From: Chitinophaga hostae
GTDB taxonomy: Bacteria; Bacteroidota; Bacteroidia; Chitinophagales; Chitinophagaceae
Length of the DNA: 64,000 nt
Reading direction: 5' to 3'
Assembly: GCF_018224885.1 (NCBI RefSeq)
Contig: NZ_JAGTXB010000028.1
Span: forward strand, 30,683-94,682
Shown one piece after another: positions 26,810-36,586 of the stretch (positions are counted from its first letter, which is position 1; each line of letters opens with the position of its first letter). The notes under the pieces are model-generated. The model saw nothing but the letters and a program-made list of their open reading frames with translations, made no database searches and was not told where the DNA came from. The translations under genes and the position numbers were made by a program.

Positions 26810-27032
26810 TCAATAGCTTATTTTGTTTGTCTTTTGCCTGCTGATACAGCAGACAACCTTATCGTAAACTTCCGGGTCATTCTTGTAACGGTGATGGCTG
26901 AACGTCGTGTCCTGTGGGCTCTTTAGCTGCAGGCGATGCCGGTCATGATCGTTTTCCCGGCGCCCCTGCCATTGGTGCGCCTTCCCGGGCGACCGTAAAG
27001 GTCTATAGGTTTTATACAACTTACTATTAACT

Positions 27033-30000
27033 ATGCTTAACAGGATTATTCATTTTAGTATAAAAAACAAGCTGATCATCGGCCTGTTTACACTGGCGCT
27101 GATAGTCTGGGGCGTATGGAGTGCCATGCGGTTACCGGTAGATGCGGTGCCGGATATCACCAACAACCAGGTCCAGATCATTACACAAACGCCCACGCTG
27201 GCCGCACAGGAAACTGAACAGCTGGTCACTTATCCGATAGAACAGAGTTTGGCCAACCTGCCGGATCTCGTGGAAATGCGCTCCATTTCCAGGTTTGGGT
27301 TGTCGGTAATTACCGTTGTATTCGAAGATGATATCGATATTTATTTCGCGCGTCAGCTGATCGGTGAAAAGCTGAAAGAGGCGGAGAGTAAAATCCCCAG
27401 GGGTATCGGCACACCTGAACTGGCGCCTGTAAGCACTGGTCTCGGCGAGGTGTATCAATACATCCTCCACCCAAAGAAAGGCGCTGAGAACAAGTATACG
27501 GCCATGGACCTGCGTACTATGCAGGACTGGATTGTAGCCCGCCAACTGTACGGCACTAAGGGGATTGCAGAGGTGAACAGCTTCGGCGGGTTGCTGAAAC
27601 AATATGAAGTAGCCGTAAATCCATCGAAACTCAAGGGTATGAATATTACCATGCCGGAAATTTTCAATGCCCTTTCGAAGAATAATGAAAATACCGGTGG
27701 CGCCTATATCGATAAAAAGCCCAATGCTTACTTTATCCGGGGAATCGGACTGGTAGGTAATATGGAAGACATCCGCAACATTGCTATTAAATCGGTGAAT
27801 GGTATTCCCGTGCTGGTAAGGGATGTGGCGGAAGTAAGGCTCGGCAGCGCTATCCGCTACGGCGCTGTTACCTACAACGGCGAAAAAGAAGTAGTGGGTG
27901 GCATCGTTATGATGCTGAAAGGATCAAACAGCGCCGCTGTGGTTACCAGGGTAAAAGAAAAATTGAATACCATCCAGAAATCTCTTCCGGAAGATGTGGT
28001 GATCGAGGCGTACCTCGACCGGACCGACCTGGTAGACAGGGCCATCAATACCGTAAAAACCAACCTGGTAGAAGGGGCGTTGATCGTCATCTTTGTGCTC
28101 GTATTATTCCTGGGTAATTTTCGGGCAGGCCTGATCGTGGCATCAGCCATACCTTTGGCCATGCTGTTTGCACTGGGCATGATGAATGCTTTCGGGGTAA
28201 GCGCTAACCTCATGAGCTTGGGCGCAATAGATTTCGGGCTGATCGTAGATGGCGCCGTGATCATTGTAGAAGCTACCCTGCACCACCTGTCGCTGCGAAC
28301 AGCTACCGGGAAACTCACCCAGGCGGAAATGGATGAAGAGGTATATGTTTCTGCTTCGAAGATTCGTAACAGCGCCGCTTTCGGAGAAATCATCATCATG
28401 ATCGTTTATATCCCGATCCTGACACTGGTAGGTATAGAAGGCAAAATGTTCAAGCCAATGGCCCAAACGGTGGCTTTCGCCATACTGGGAGCCCTTATTT
28501 TGTCGCTGACCTACATTCCTATGGTAAGCGCGCTGATTCTTCCAAAACAGGTATCGCATAAAAAGAATTTCTCTGACAGGATCATGGATTTCTTCCATCA
28601 ATGTTATGCGCCGCTGCTGAACTGGGCTATCCGCTTCAAAGTGGCAGTGGTGGCGGTTACTGTGCTTATATTTGGTATAGCAGTAGTGCTGTTTACCCGG
28701 ATGGGCGGTGAGTTTATTCCGCAATTGGAAGAAGGCGATTTTGCTTTCCACTGTATTCTGCCGCAGGGTACCTCCTTATCGCAGAGCGTTGAAACCTCCA
28801 TGCAGGCAAGCCGGATCATACGCACATTCCCGGAAGTAAAAATGGTGGTAGGAAAAACCGGCAGCGCCGAAGTGCCTACAGATCCTATGCCTCCGGAGGC
28901 GACAGATCTCATGGTGCTGCTGAAACCGAGGTCGGAATGGACGACGGCTACTTCTTACAATGACCTTGCAGATGCTATCATAGAGAAACTGGAAGTAATA
29001 CCCGGTGTTTTCTTTGAAGCGAATCAGCCTATACAAATGCGGTTCAACGAGCTGATGACCGGAGTAAGACAAGATGTGGCGGTAAAAATCTTCGGAGAAA
29101 ATATAGACACACTGGCAGCTCTTGCGCCCAAAGTGGCGGCTGTTGTTCAGTCGGTGAAAGGCGCCACAGAACCACAGATTGAAAGAACCACCGGTCTCCC
29201 GCAAATCACGGTGAAATACGATCGCGCCAAGATAGCCGCTTACGGTATGAATGTGGAAGATATCAACCGTACCGTGCGTACGGCTTTCGCTGGTGAAGCA
29301 GCAGGTGTTGTGTTTGAAAATGAACGCAAGTTTGATATGGTGGTAAGACTCGATAGCGCCAGCCGGTCGTCGATAGATGATGTGCGCGACCTCTTTATAG
29401 CCTTGCCCGATGGCAACCAGATTCCGCTGTCGCAGCTGGCAGATATTTCTTTCCGGGAAGGCCCCGCGCAGATCAGTCGGGAAAATGGCCGGCGTAGGAT
29501 CGTGGTGGGGTTTAATGTTAAAAACAGGGATGTGCAAAGCGTTGTAAAAGACATACAGGCGAAGCTGACAGGCGCCAACCTGCTGCCATCCGGTTACTAT
29601 TATACATATGGCGGTACCTTCGAAAATCTTCAGAAGGCATCGGCCCGTTTAATGATAGCCGTACCGGTAGCATTGGCATTAATATTCCTGTTATTGTACT
29701 TCACGTTCCGCTCTATTAAAGAGTCGGTACTGATCTTCACTGCCATTCCTATGAGCGCCATCGGTGGCGTGTTTGCATTGCTGCTGAGGGGCATGCCTTT
29801 CAGCATATCCGCCGGGGTAGGCTTCATCGCATTGTTTGGTGTGGCGGTGCTGAACGGGATCGTGCTGATAAGTACTTTTAATAACCTCGAGAAAGAAGGC
29901 TTCACCGACGTGGTAAAACGGGTGATCGAAGGAACCAGGATCAGGTTGCGGCCTGTACTGATGACGGCTACCGTGGCTTCTTTCGGCTTCCTGCCAATGG

Positions 30001-31358
30001 CTTTGTCCAGGGGCGCAGGAGCGGAAGTGCAACGGCCGCTGGCAACGGTTGTAATCGGCGGACTGGTGACTGCCACATTTCTAACATTAGTGGTGCTGCC
30101 ACTGTTGTATATTTTATTCAATGCCGGGTTTAAACGGAAATTCCCGCCGGCAGTCGCAGTCGCAGTACTCCTTGGATGTATGCTGGTTCCGGGGGCCGTA
30201 TCAGCACAGGAGGCGCCGGCGAAACGGCTGGGCGTGAATGAAGTATTGTCTATGGCACAGCAGAACCTTCAATACAGCATCAACGCTGCACAGGTAAACA
30301 GAACCCGCGCGCAGGTTAACTCCGCGGGCATGCTGCCTAAAACCGGTGTTTTTGCTGAAAATGAAGACCTGCGGCCCACTGATCATACCGGGATACTGAA
30401 AGTAGGCCTGTCACAGGCTATTGCATGGCCCGGATTATACAAAGCGCAGAAAAAACTATATACGGAACAGGCCAAATACTACCAGGTGAATAGCGCGGTA
30501 CTGAATGTATCAGTGAAAAGAGATATCCGGCAGGTTTATTACCAGCTGTGGTACCTGGGCGATAAAGCAAATCTTTACCTGCAACTCGACAGTATATATA
30601 ATTCCTTATCCCAGGCAGCGGTGTTGCGGGTGAGAACAGGTGAAAACCCCGGGCTCGACAGCATTTCCGCCCAGGTAAGACAAAAAGAACTGCGGGCGCA
30701 ACTGGAGCAGCTGAAAGACGATATCGGCATCCAGCAGCAATCCATCAAACAATTACTGAATACGGAAGATGCCATCCTGCCATTGAATGAATCACTGGAG
30801 AAACTCCCGTTCACCTTTGCAGGAGCGGCGGCAGACAGCATGCATCCTACACTGGCCCTGCAGCAACAGAACGTTGATATTGCTGCAGCGGGTGTGGCGG
30901 TTGCTAAAAATGAAAATCGTCCGGAATTTTCCGGGAGATTTTTCAGCCAGCGATTATATGGTATGAAAGATCCCTACAGCGGATTTTCTGTAACAGCATC
31001 GGTGCCATTGTTTGGCCTCGGCGCTTCCCGCAATAAGGTAAAAGCAGCCCGCGCGGAAGCTGATGTACAGCAGAAGCAGCTGGAATACAACCGGCAGGTG
31101 TTTAATACGCAACAGTCGAAGATGGGGAAGGAGGTAGAGAAGAACAACCGGATGCTGGTATTTTATGAAAGCTCCGGCCTTAAACAGGCGCAGGAAATCA
31201 TCAAAGCAGCTGCCCTGGCTTACCGTTCAGGAGAGATCAGCTTCGCAGAGCTGTCGCAGTTCCTGACACAAGCGATCACTATCCGGCAAAATTACCTGGA
31301 CGTGCTGAATGCTTACAACCAGGCCGTTATTCAATACAACTATTTCAACAATCTATAA
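27033..31358 (+). CDS. czcA: CzcA/CusA heavy-metal RND transporter fused to a TolC-like domain
   Basis: A 1441-residue protein. Residues 1 to about 1030 are a complete HME-type RND pump with MRLPVDAVPDITNNQVQI at the N-terminus, the TM4 signature GAIDFGLIVDGAVIIVE, and a second repeat ending LVVLPLLYILFNAG. Then comes KRKFPPAVAVAVLLGCMLV ... VSAQEA, a complete signal-peptide-like segment at about residues 1034-1058. The last about 380 residues form a TolC/CzcC-like outer-membrane factor with long coiled coils. The pump exports divalent or monovalent metal ions. The symbol follows the family; Cu/Ag specificity cannot be excluded. Confidence 0.93.
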   Translation: MLNRIIHFSIKNKLIIGLFTLALIVWGVWSAMRLPVDAVPDITNNQVQIITQTPTLAAQETEQLVTYPIEQSLANLPDLVEMRSISRFGLSVITVVFEDDIDIYFARQLIGEKLKEAESKIPRGIGTPELAPVSTGLGEVYQYILHPKKGAENKYTAMDLRTMQDWIVARQLYGTKGIAEVNSFGGLLKQYEVAVNPSKLKGMNITMPEIFNALSKNNENTGGAYIDKKPNAYFIRGIGLVGNMEDIRNIAIKSVNGIPVLVRDVAEVRLGSAIRYGAVTYNGEKEVVGGIVMMLKGSNSAAVVTRVKEKLNTIQKSLPEDVVIEAYLDRTDLVDRAINTVKTNLVEGALIVIFVLVLFLGNFRAGLIVASAIPLAMLFALGMMNAFGVSANLMSLGAIDFGLIVDGAVIIVEATLHHLSLRTATGKLTQAEMDEEVYVSASKIRNSAAFGEIIIMIVYIPILTLVGIEGKMFKPMAQTVAFAILGALILSLTYIPMVSALILPKQVSHKKNFSDRIMDFFHQCYAPLLNWAIRFKVAVVAVTVLIFGIAVVLFTRMGGEFIPQLEEGDFAFHCILPQGTSLSQSVETSMQASRIIRTFPEVKMVVGKTGSAEVPTDPMPPEATDLMVLLKPRSEWTTATSYNDLADAIIEKLEVIPGVFFEANQPIQMRFNELMTGVRQDVAVKIFGENIDTLAALAPKVAAVVQSVKGATEPQIERTTGLPQITVKYDRAKIAAYGMNVEDINRTVRTAFAGEAAGVVFENERKFDMVVRLDSASRSSIDDVRDLFIALPDGNQIPLSQLADISFREGPAQISRENGRRRIVVGFNVKNRDVQSVVKDIQAKLTGANLLPSGYYYTYGGTFENLQKASARLMIAVPVALALIFLLLYFTFRSIKESVLIFTAIPMSAIGGVFALLLRGMPFSISAGVGFIALFGVAVLNGIVLISTFNNLEKEGFTDVVKRVIEGTRIRLRPVLMTATVASFGFLPMALSRGAGAEVQRPLATVVIGGLVTATFLTLVVLPLLYILFNAGFKRKFPPAVAVAVLLGCMLVPGAVSAQEAPAKRLGVNEVLSMAQQNLQYSINAAQVNRTRAQVNSAGMLPKTGVFAENEDLRPTDHTGILKVGLSQAIAWPGLYKAQKKLYTEQAKYYQVNSAVLNVSVKRDIRQVYYQLWYLGDKANLYLQLDSIYNSLSQAAVLRVRTGENPGLDSISAQVRQKELRAQLEQLKDDIGIQQQSIKQLLNTEDAILPLNESLEKLPFTFAGAAADSMHPTLALQQQNVDIAAAGVAVAKNENRPEFSGRFFSQRLYGMKDPYSGFSVTASVPLFGLGASRNKVKAARAEADVQQKQLEYNRQVFNTQQSKMGKEVEKNNRMLVFYESSGLKQAQEIIKAAALAYRSGEISFAELSQFLTQAITIRQNYLDVLNAYNQAVIQYNYFNNL

Positions 31359-31379
31359 ATTACTTAAGCTTTGTATAAA

Positions 31380-32675
31380 ATGAGCAGGAAAATAATCATC
31401 ACTACTTTATGTGCAGGAGCCCTCTGGTTAACCGCCTGTTCCGGATCGGGTCCTGGCAAGGGAGAAGCGGGAAAAGATGCGCAGGCCAATGGGGAAGAAG
31501 GACACAAAGAGGAACATGAAAATCCCAATACGGTTACCTTCTCCCCGGAACAAATAAAAAGCATCGGGATCAACATTGGTGCCATAGAAACAAAACAGCT
31601 TACTTCTTCTCTTAAAACCAATGGTACGCTCCGTGTGCCCAATCAGAACAAGGCAACGGTTAATTCGCTCTACAGCGGGGTTGTGAAGACGCTGCTGATC
31701 CAGCCCGGCAATACCGTGAAAAAAGGCCAGGTAATTGCCACCATCAGCAACCCTTCATTTGTGCAGTCGCAGAGCGAATACCTGGCCGTTATAACCAGGC
31801 TGAAACTGGCAGAGCAGGAAGTGACCCGTCAGCGGGAACTGACCGCCGGAAATGCCGGCGCCCTGAAGAACCTCCAGGCGGCAGAATCCGAATTCAAAAC
31901 ACTGCAAACGCAAAAGTCTACCCTGGGCCAGCAAATCAGGATGATGGGAATTAATCCTGAACAATTGTCCAACGGCAAACTGATCTCCGATCTTGCTGTT
32001 CGCAGCCCCATTAACGGCGTAGTCAGCAACGTAGCCGTTCAAATAGGCAGCTATGTTGATCTTACCTCACCCATTGCGGATATGGTAGACAACAGCCAGC
32101 TCCATCTCGACCTGTTCGTCTATGAAAAGGATCTTTCCAAACTGAAAGAAGGGCAAACGATCCATTTTACGCTGACCAATAATCCCGGAAAAGAATATGA
32201 TGCCGAAATTTACTCGCTGGGTTCTACCTTTGAAGGAGAGTCAAAGGCGGTAACCGTTCACGCAAAGGTAAAAGGCGATAAAACAGGGTTAATCGATGGT
32301 ATGAATATTACGGCTATCATCAGTCTTCAGAAAGCCACGGTGCAGGCCATCCCAACAGACGCCATCGTGAGCTACCAGGGACAGGATTATATTTTTATTG
32401 TGACTGATGAACATGCGGAAGACGAGCATCATCAGGGCGCTGAAGCCGGTCACGACCACGCAGAAGAACCCCATGATCATAAAGAACAGGCTGCAGCAGG
32501 TCACGGAACAGGTATTACATTTGAAAAAGTTCCGGTAGTAAAAGGCACTACCGATATCGGATACACTGAAATTACCTTACTAAAGGAAATACCTGCAGGT
32601 GCCAAGATTGTCGCTAAAGGCGCCTTCTTTGTGCTGGCCAAAATGACGAATGCCGGAGAGAGCCATGAACACTAG
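31380..32675 (+). CDS. czcB: CzcB-type periplasmic adaptor, His-rich
   Basis: A 431-residue membrane-fusion protein linking the RND pump to the outer-membrane factor. The ATG at 31380 is chosen (an in-frame TTG lies at 31371). The lipobox LWLTACSG anchors it. A barrel-sandwich/lipoyl half is seen around VVKTLLIQPGNTVKKGQVIA, then a coiled-coil hairpin (about 120-185), the second lipoyl half (DLAVRSPINGVVSNVAVQIG), and a beta-barrel. Two His-rich stretches (EEGHKEEHEN near the N-terminus, and about 25 residues of His/Glu/Asp near 340-375) suggest metal capture. The start follows the czcA stop by 21 bases. Confidence 0.92.
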   Translation: MSRKIIITTLCAGALWLTACSGSGPGKGEAGKDAQANGEEGHKEEHENPNTVTFSPEQIKSIGINIGAIETKQLTSSLKTNGTLRVPNQNKATVNSLYSGVVKTLLIQPGNTVKKGQVIATISNPSFVQSQSEYLAVITRLKLAEQEVTRQRELTAGNAGALKNLQAAESEFKTLQTQKSTLGQQIRMMGINPEQLSNGKLISDLAVRSPINGVVSNVAVQIGSYVDLTSPIADMVDNSQLHLDLFVYEKDLSKLKEGQTIHFTLTNNPGKEYDAEIYSLGSTFEGESKAVTVHAKVKGDKTGLIDGMNITAIISLQKATVQAIPTDAIVSYQGQDYIFIVTDEHAEDEHHQGAEAGHDHAEEPHDHKEQAAAGHGTGITFEKVPVVKGTTDIGYTEITLLKEIPAGAKIVAKGAFFVLAKMTNAGESHEH

Positions 32676-32716
32676 TTTCATGCCGTTTCGGACCTTTAAC
32701 CACAAAATGAACATCC

Positions 32717-34783
32717 ATGAAAACAATGAGTTCTGCCAATGAACCAGTTCAGCAGCCGGAAGAAGAAACCAACCAGCCACATGATCACCAGGATGGTCAT
32801 GCCGAACATGCCGATAATGGGGAATCGCATTCCCATGGAGGATTGTTTGGCAAAAACACAGAACTGGTTTTCAGTTTGCTCTGTGGTGCTTTGTTAGGGA
32901 TTGGCTATGGTTTATCGTATGTGAAAGCAGTTCCACCCGTTGTTTCAACGGTACTTTATATAGCGGCCTATTTCTTTGGCGGATTTTATACGGCAAAGGA
33001 AGCGATAGAAACGATTGCAAAGGGAAAATTTGAAATTGATTTCCTGATGCTGGTGGCTGCTGCCGGCGCCGGTATCCTGGGCAGCTGGGCGGAAGGCGCG
33101 TTGCTGTTATTCCTGTTCAGCCTCGGCCATGCGCTGGAGCATTTTGCGATGGAACGCGCAAGGAAATCCATCGCCGCCTTATCAGAGCTGGCGCCACGCA
33201 CGGCATTCAGAAAAGAAAACGGCGGCACCCGCGAGGTACCCATTGCGGATCTTACCCCGGGAGATGTGATCGTCATAAAGCCTAATACTAAAATCTCTGC
33301 AGACGGAATCATCGTAAAAGGCAGCAGTAGTGTAAACCAGGCGCCTATTACCGGCGAAAGTATCCCGGTAGACAAGAAAGCGGTTGATGACCCCGGAATA
33401 CCGGTAGATAAAGCGGCGTCGCTGGAAGCTGAATATAAAGTGTTTGCAGGCACCATCAACGGCAACGAGTTACTTGAAGTAAAAGTTACGAAGGCGGCTA
33501 ACGACTCCACATTGTCGAGGTTGATCAAACTGGTGAATGAAACGCAGTCGCAGAAATCGCCAACGCAGCTTTTTACAGACAAGTTTGAGAAATATTTTGT
33601 TCCGGCAGTACTGATTATTGTAACGCTGCTGTGTTTTGCCTTCCTGGTGACAGATGAGCCATTCAGCAAAAGTTTCTACCGCGCTATGTCGGTACTGGTG
33701 GCAGCCAGCCCCTGTGCACTCGCTATTTCTACACCCAGCGCGGTACTGAGTGGTGTTGCGAGAGCGGCAAGAGCAGGAGTCCTGATCAAAGGAGGCGGAC
33801 CGCTGGAAGACCTGGGAGAACTGGAAGTGCTGGCGTTTGACAAAACCGGTACATTGACAGAAGGTAAACCTAAACTCACCAAAATAATTCCGCTCACCGG
33901 TATGGCAGAGGAGGAACTGCTGAAAATAGTGGTAGCTGTAGAAACCCTGAGCGATCACCCGCTTGCCAAAGCCATTTCAAAAGGTGGTCGTGAGCGGCTG
34001 AAAGATGCGGCCATCCCGCAGGCGCACGATATGGAAGCCGTGTTGGGAAAAGGCATTAAAGCAGCGTTGGGCTCAGATACGATCTATATGGGGAATATGG
34101 CCCTTTTCAAATCGCTGGATAATTTACAACTGGATGAGCAGATCGTGACAGAGGTGACGGCGTCTGAAAAAGAGGGCCATACTACGATGCTTGTTCGCAG
34201 AAACGAGGAATACATTGGTATCGTTGCTGTAATGGACACGCCGCGGGAGGAAGCCAAACAGGCCCTGGCCGAACTGAAGGCGGCAGGCATTCGCAGAATG
34301 GCGATGCTCACCGGCGATAATGAAGAAGTGGCCAAAGCGGTAGCCGCCGAAGTAGGCGTAACAGATATCTATGCAGGCCTGCTTCCTGAACAGAAAGTAG
34401 CAGTAATTCAGCGGCTGACAAAAGATGAAAGTAAGATCGCCATGGTGGGCGATGGCGTGAACGATGCGCCTGCAATGGCAAAGAGCACGGTAGGTATAGC
34501 CATGGGGGCTGCCGGCAGCGATGTGGCGCTGGAAACGGCGGACATCGCACTGATGGGCGACAAACTTTCGTTGCTGCCCTTTGCCATAGGACTGAGCCGG
34601 AAAGCACGAAAGATCATTCGTCAGAACCTGGTGATTAGTCTGGGTGTAGTGGCAGTGCTCATACCACTCACCGTGCTGGATATTGCATCCATTGGTCCGG
34701 CTGTTATTGCGCATGAAGGATCTACACTGGTTGTTGTATTCAATGCACTGCGCTTGCTGGCTTATAAATGGGGACAGCAATAA
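32717..34783 (+). CDS. PIB-4-type heavy-metal P-type ATPase
   Basis: A 688-residue cation pump. The N-terminal 50 residues are His-rich with no CxxC metal-binding domain. The intramembrane motif is SPCALAIS rather than CPC, and HEGSTLVVVFNALRLL occurs at the C-terminus: both mark the PIB-4 group (Co2+/Zn2+/Fe2+-type). Phosphorylation motif DKTGTLTEGK, actuator TGESIPVDK, and hinge GDGVNDAPAMA are intact. It is the last gene of the czc operon and moves metal across the inner membrane to the periplasm, for the RND system to expel. Confidence 0.92.
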   Translation: MKTMSSANEPVQQPEEETNQPHDHQDGHAEHADNGESHSHGGLFGKNTELVFSLLCGALLGIGYGLSYVKAVPPVVSTVLYIAAYFFGGFYTAKEAIETIAKGKFEIDFLMLVAAAGAGILGSWAEGALLLFLFSLGHALEHFAMERARKSIAALSELAPRTAFRKENGGTREVPIADLTPGDVIVIKPNTKISADGIIVKGSSSVNQAPITGESIPVDKKAVDDPGIPVDKAASLEAEYKVFAGTINGNELLEVKVTKAANDSTLSRLIKLVNETQSQKSPTQLFTDKFEKYFVPAVLIIVTLLCFAFLVTDEPFSKSFYRAMSVLVAASPCALAISTPSAVLSGVARAARAGVLIKGGGPLEDLGELEVLAFDKTGTLTEGKPKLTKIIPLTGMAEEELLKIVVAVETLSDHPLAKAISKGGRERLKDAAIPQAHDMEAVLGKGIKAALGSDTIYMGNMALFKSLDNLQLDEQIVTEVTASEKEGHTTMLVRRNEEYIGIVAVMDTPREEAKQALAELKAAGIRRMAMLTGDNEEVAKAVAAEVGVTDIYAGLLPEQKVAVIQRLTKDESKIAMVGDGVNDAPAMAKSTVGIAMGAAGSDVALETADIALMGDKLSLLPFAIGLSRKARKIIRQNLVISLGVVAVLIPLTVLDIASIGPAVIAHEGSTLVVVFNALRLLAYKWGQQ

Positions 34784-34807
34784 AGGGGGAATTCTAACCG
34801 GATGCCA

Positions 34808-34854
34808 CCTTGAAAAAAAAGATCTGTGCACTGCACAGATCTTTTTTTTCAAGG
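34808..34854. terminator. Perfect 23-bp-arm terminator
   Basis: Arms 34808-34830 and 34832-34854 are exact complements around one central base. They contain an 8-A run and an 8-T run, so the element works as a terminator in both directions. It lies between the efflux operon and the convergent bestrophin gene. Confidence 0.92.
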
Positions 34855-34878
34855 CTTTTTGCCCGCAAACAAACTTCG

Positions 34879-35886
34879 CTACAACACAATATTATTCCGG
34901 AACGCAAAGGCCGGCGCTAAATCCCCTTCTCCCAATATCTCCCGCATGTCAATCTCCACGCTGCTACTCATTTCAGAAATAGGAACATCGTTGGCATTGC
35001 CTTCAAATGGATTCTCCGTACTTTCTCCTACCTGCTCCAGCGAGGTGTACACCCATGATATTAAAACACTGAATGGAATCACCAGCCATACCATATGCCC
35101 CTTGAAGGCGCCGGAAACGTAATCGTTGAGATTATTGAATTCTTTGAGCATAGCAAATGGCAGCAGTATGCAAAACAGCCACACAAAAATCCTGTTAACA
35201 GTGGCGTATTGCCTGGGGTAGGGGAAGTTTTTGATTTTTTCACATCTTCCCTGGTAACTTAAAAATTCCCGCAGCGTTTTTTGCATCTCAAAGAAACGGG
35301 GATTGTCGAGCTTGCCTTCGGCCGCCAACTTTGTGAGGAGGAGACTTTGATTGCTCAATAGCTGGGTTGCCGGACTGTTTTGAAGCAGGACTTTTTCCAG
35401 CTCCTCTCCGGTAATGTATTTTGACAATGCGTCTTTAACCGGTATCTCCTTTTCAGGAATGGTATAAAATTGCGTATACTCCTTATTGTATGCTTTGCCG
35501 GTGGTTTCCCAGTTTTGGCTTGTCCTGAGCTGGTAGCGTAACGCGGTAAGCCAGGCCAGGTGGCGGTAAATGATCTTTTGAGTGATTTCCCTGTCATCCA
35601 TAAAATCCCGGCACATCATGGCCCATGCCCTGCTAGAGCTGATGATGGCGCCCCATATGTCCCTGGCTTCCCATGTGCGATTATAGGTCTGCTGATTTTT
35701 AAACCCCACCACGAAAGCGGCGGCTGTTCCCATGAAGGCAACAATGGGCCAGGGAATAGATAACCATTTAAGATCGAATAGCTGGTATAACACCGTGGGA
35801 GTCGCGCCTATCAACAGCAGCCGCAGGATAGTTCTGCGTGTCCAGAAAAGAAACTCGGATATTTTGTATGATCTTCCAGTGTACAT
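34879..35886 (-). CDS. Bestrophin family anion channel-like protein
   Basis: A 335-residue membrane protein of the bestrophin/RFP-TM family: FLFWTRRTILRLLL at the N-terminus, PTVLYQLFDLKWLSIPWPI, the family pore region GFKNQQTYNRTWEARDIWG near residue 62-80, then RQYATVNRIFVWLFC and a C-terminal helix with EQVGESTENPFEGNANDVPI. The last motif is characteristic of the prokaryotic group. The ion transported is unproven. It starts 17 bases after the next gene upstream, suggesting a small operon. Confidence 0.9.
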   Translation of the reverse strand: MYTGRSYKISEFLFWTRRTILRLLLIGATPTVLYQLFDLKWLSIPWPIVAFMGTAAAFVVGFKNQQTYNRTWEARDIWGAIISSSRAWAMMCRDFMDDREITQKIIYRHLAWLTALRYQLRTSQNWETTGKAYNKEYTQFYTIPEKEIPVKDALSKYITGEELEKVLLQNSPATQLLSNQSLLLTKLAAEGKLDNPRFFEMQKTLREFLSYQGRCEKIKNFPYPRQYATVNRIFVWLFCILLPFAMLKEFNNLNDYVSGAFKGHMVWLVIPFSVLISWVYTSLEQVGESTENPFEGNANDVPISEMSSSVEIDMREILGEGDLAPAFAFRNNIVL

Positions 35887-35903
35887 TAAGTATTGTTTGT
35901 AGC

Positions 35904-36191
35904 CTATATTTTTAACCTCAGGTGGCAGGATAGTATGCCGGTTTCATCAACCAGTGTGCCCCTGATACCGGAAACAGGTACAGATATCGCGTAGAGTACG
36001 GCATTACTGTCATAGCTGCTGTCGCAATCGAAGCGGTAGCATTCGTCAACATGAAACTCCTGCGGATCCATTCGCATATCAAGTTCGCCATAATAGAGGC
36101 AAACGGTTTCTGTTTCGGCGGTGAAATCTGCCTCGTAACCTCTGCGCTTCAGATCTGACAATGCAGCTGCGAACGATGAGTATTTTTCCAT
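35904..36191 (-). CDS. Small conserved Bacteroidota protein, unknown function
   Basis: 95 residues from the ATG at 36191 (MEKYSSFAAALSDLKRRGYE). The type is common in Bacteroidota and is often labelled phosphoribosylpyrophosphate synthetase, but it is far too short for that enzyme and lacks its motifs. It contains VDECYRFDCDSSYDSNAVLY in the middle. An ATG at 36242 is upstream but unlikely. Function is unknown; a small alpha/beta domain is likely. It is co-directional with the bestrophin gene. Confidence 0.7.
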   Translation of the reverse strand: MEKYSSFAAALSDLKRRGYEADFTAETETVCLYYGELDMRMDPQEFHVDECYRFDCDSSYDSNAVLYAISVPVSGIRGTLVDETGILSCHLRLKI

Positions 36192-36257
36192 ACGAAGTTT
36201 TTTAGGCATTGAAGAATAGATGTAACATGCAGAAAATTGCATCAGGGGGCATGATAG

Positions 36258-36452
36258 TTAGTCCTGCCGGCTGCCGGCATTGCTGCTGTTTTCCTGCTCT
36301 GTTGCGGGCTCGTCATCCATGCGAATAGCATCGTCGAGAAATTCGCCGCCCTCGTTTGTATTGTGTTCCCGTTCGTGCATAGCGGGGATCAGGCCATCGT
36401 CGTTAACGCCGGGTTTGGGGCCTGTGTGTTGATGAAAAGAAAATAGTTGCAT
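36258..36452 (-). CDS. Small acidic hypothetical protein
   Basis: A 64-residue acidic, disordered-looking protein that begins MQLFSFHQHTGPKPG and ends rich in Glu, Asn and Ser. No domain or signal is recognised. It is 66 bases upstream of the 35904-36191 gene and on the same strand, and its codon use is ordinary, so it is probably real. It lies just after a long hairpin at 36503-36582. Confidence 0.5.
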   Translation of the reverse strand: MQLFSFHQHTGPKPGVNDDGLIPAMHEREHNTNEGGEFLDDAIRMDDEPATEQENSSNAGSRQD

Positions 36453-36502
36453 AATATGGTTATTGAAGTGTGAATAATTTTTTCCGGGAGAAGAAGAACG
36501 GA

Positions 36503-36582
36503 TGAAAACTGCTACCAGCTCCGTGCCTGCGCGGCTGACGGTAGCGCGCTATGTCGCTTTTTTGAGCAGGTAGCAGTTTTCA
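36503..36582. repeat. Long imperfect inverted repeat
   Basis: Arms TGAAAACTGCTACCAGCTC (36503-36521) and GAGCAGGTAGCAGTTTTCA (36564-36582) pair over 18 of 19 positions around a GC-rich 42-base centre. It begins 5 bases after the stop of the NAD(P)-binding gene (minus). It may serve as a terminator or RNA-stability hairpin; there is no clear T run. Confidence 0.65.
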
Positions 36583-36586
36583 GTTG

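Noticed and set aside
26810..27019. 69-codon minus-strand frame between the DUF6660-like gene and czcA
   Set aside because: Opposite to the operon and without any recognised domain; basic composition looked transposase-like at first, but no motif supports it.
28143..28751. 202-codon frame on the minus strand
   Set aside because: Shadow of the CzcA gene; His/Arg/Gln-rich nonsense composition.
34124..34852. 242-codon frame on the minus strand
   Set aside because: Antisense to the P-type ATPase and running into the terminator hairpin.
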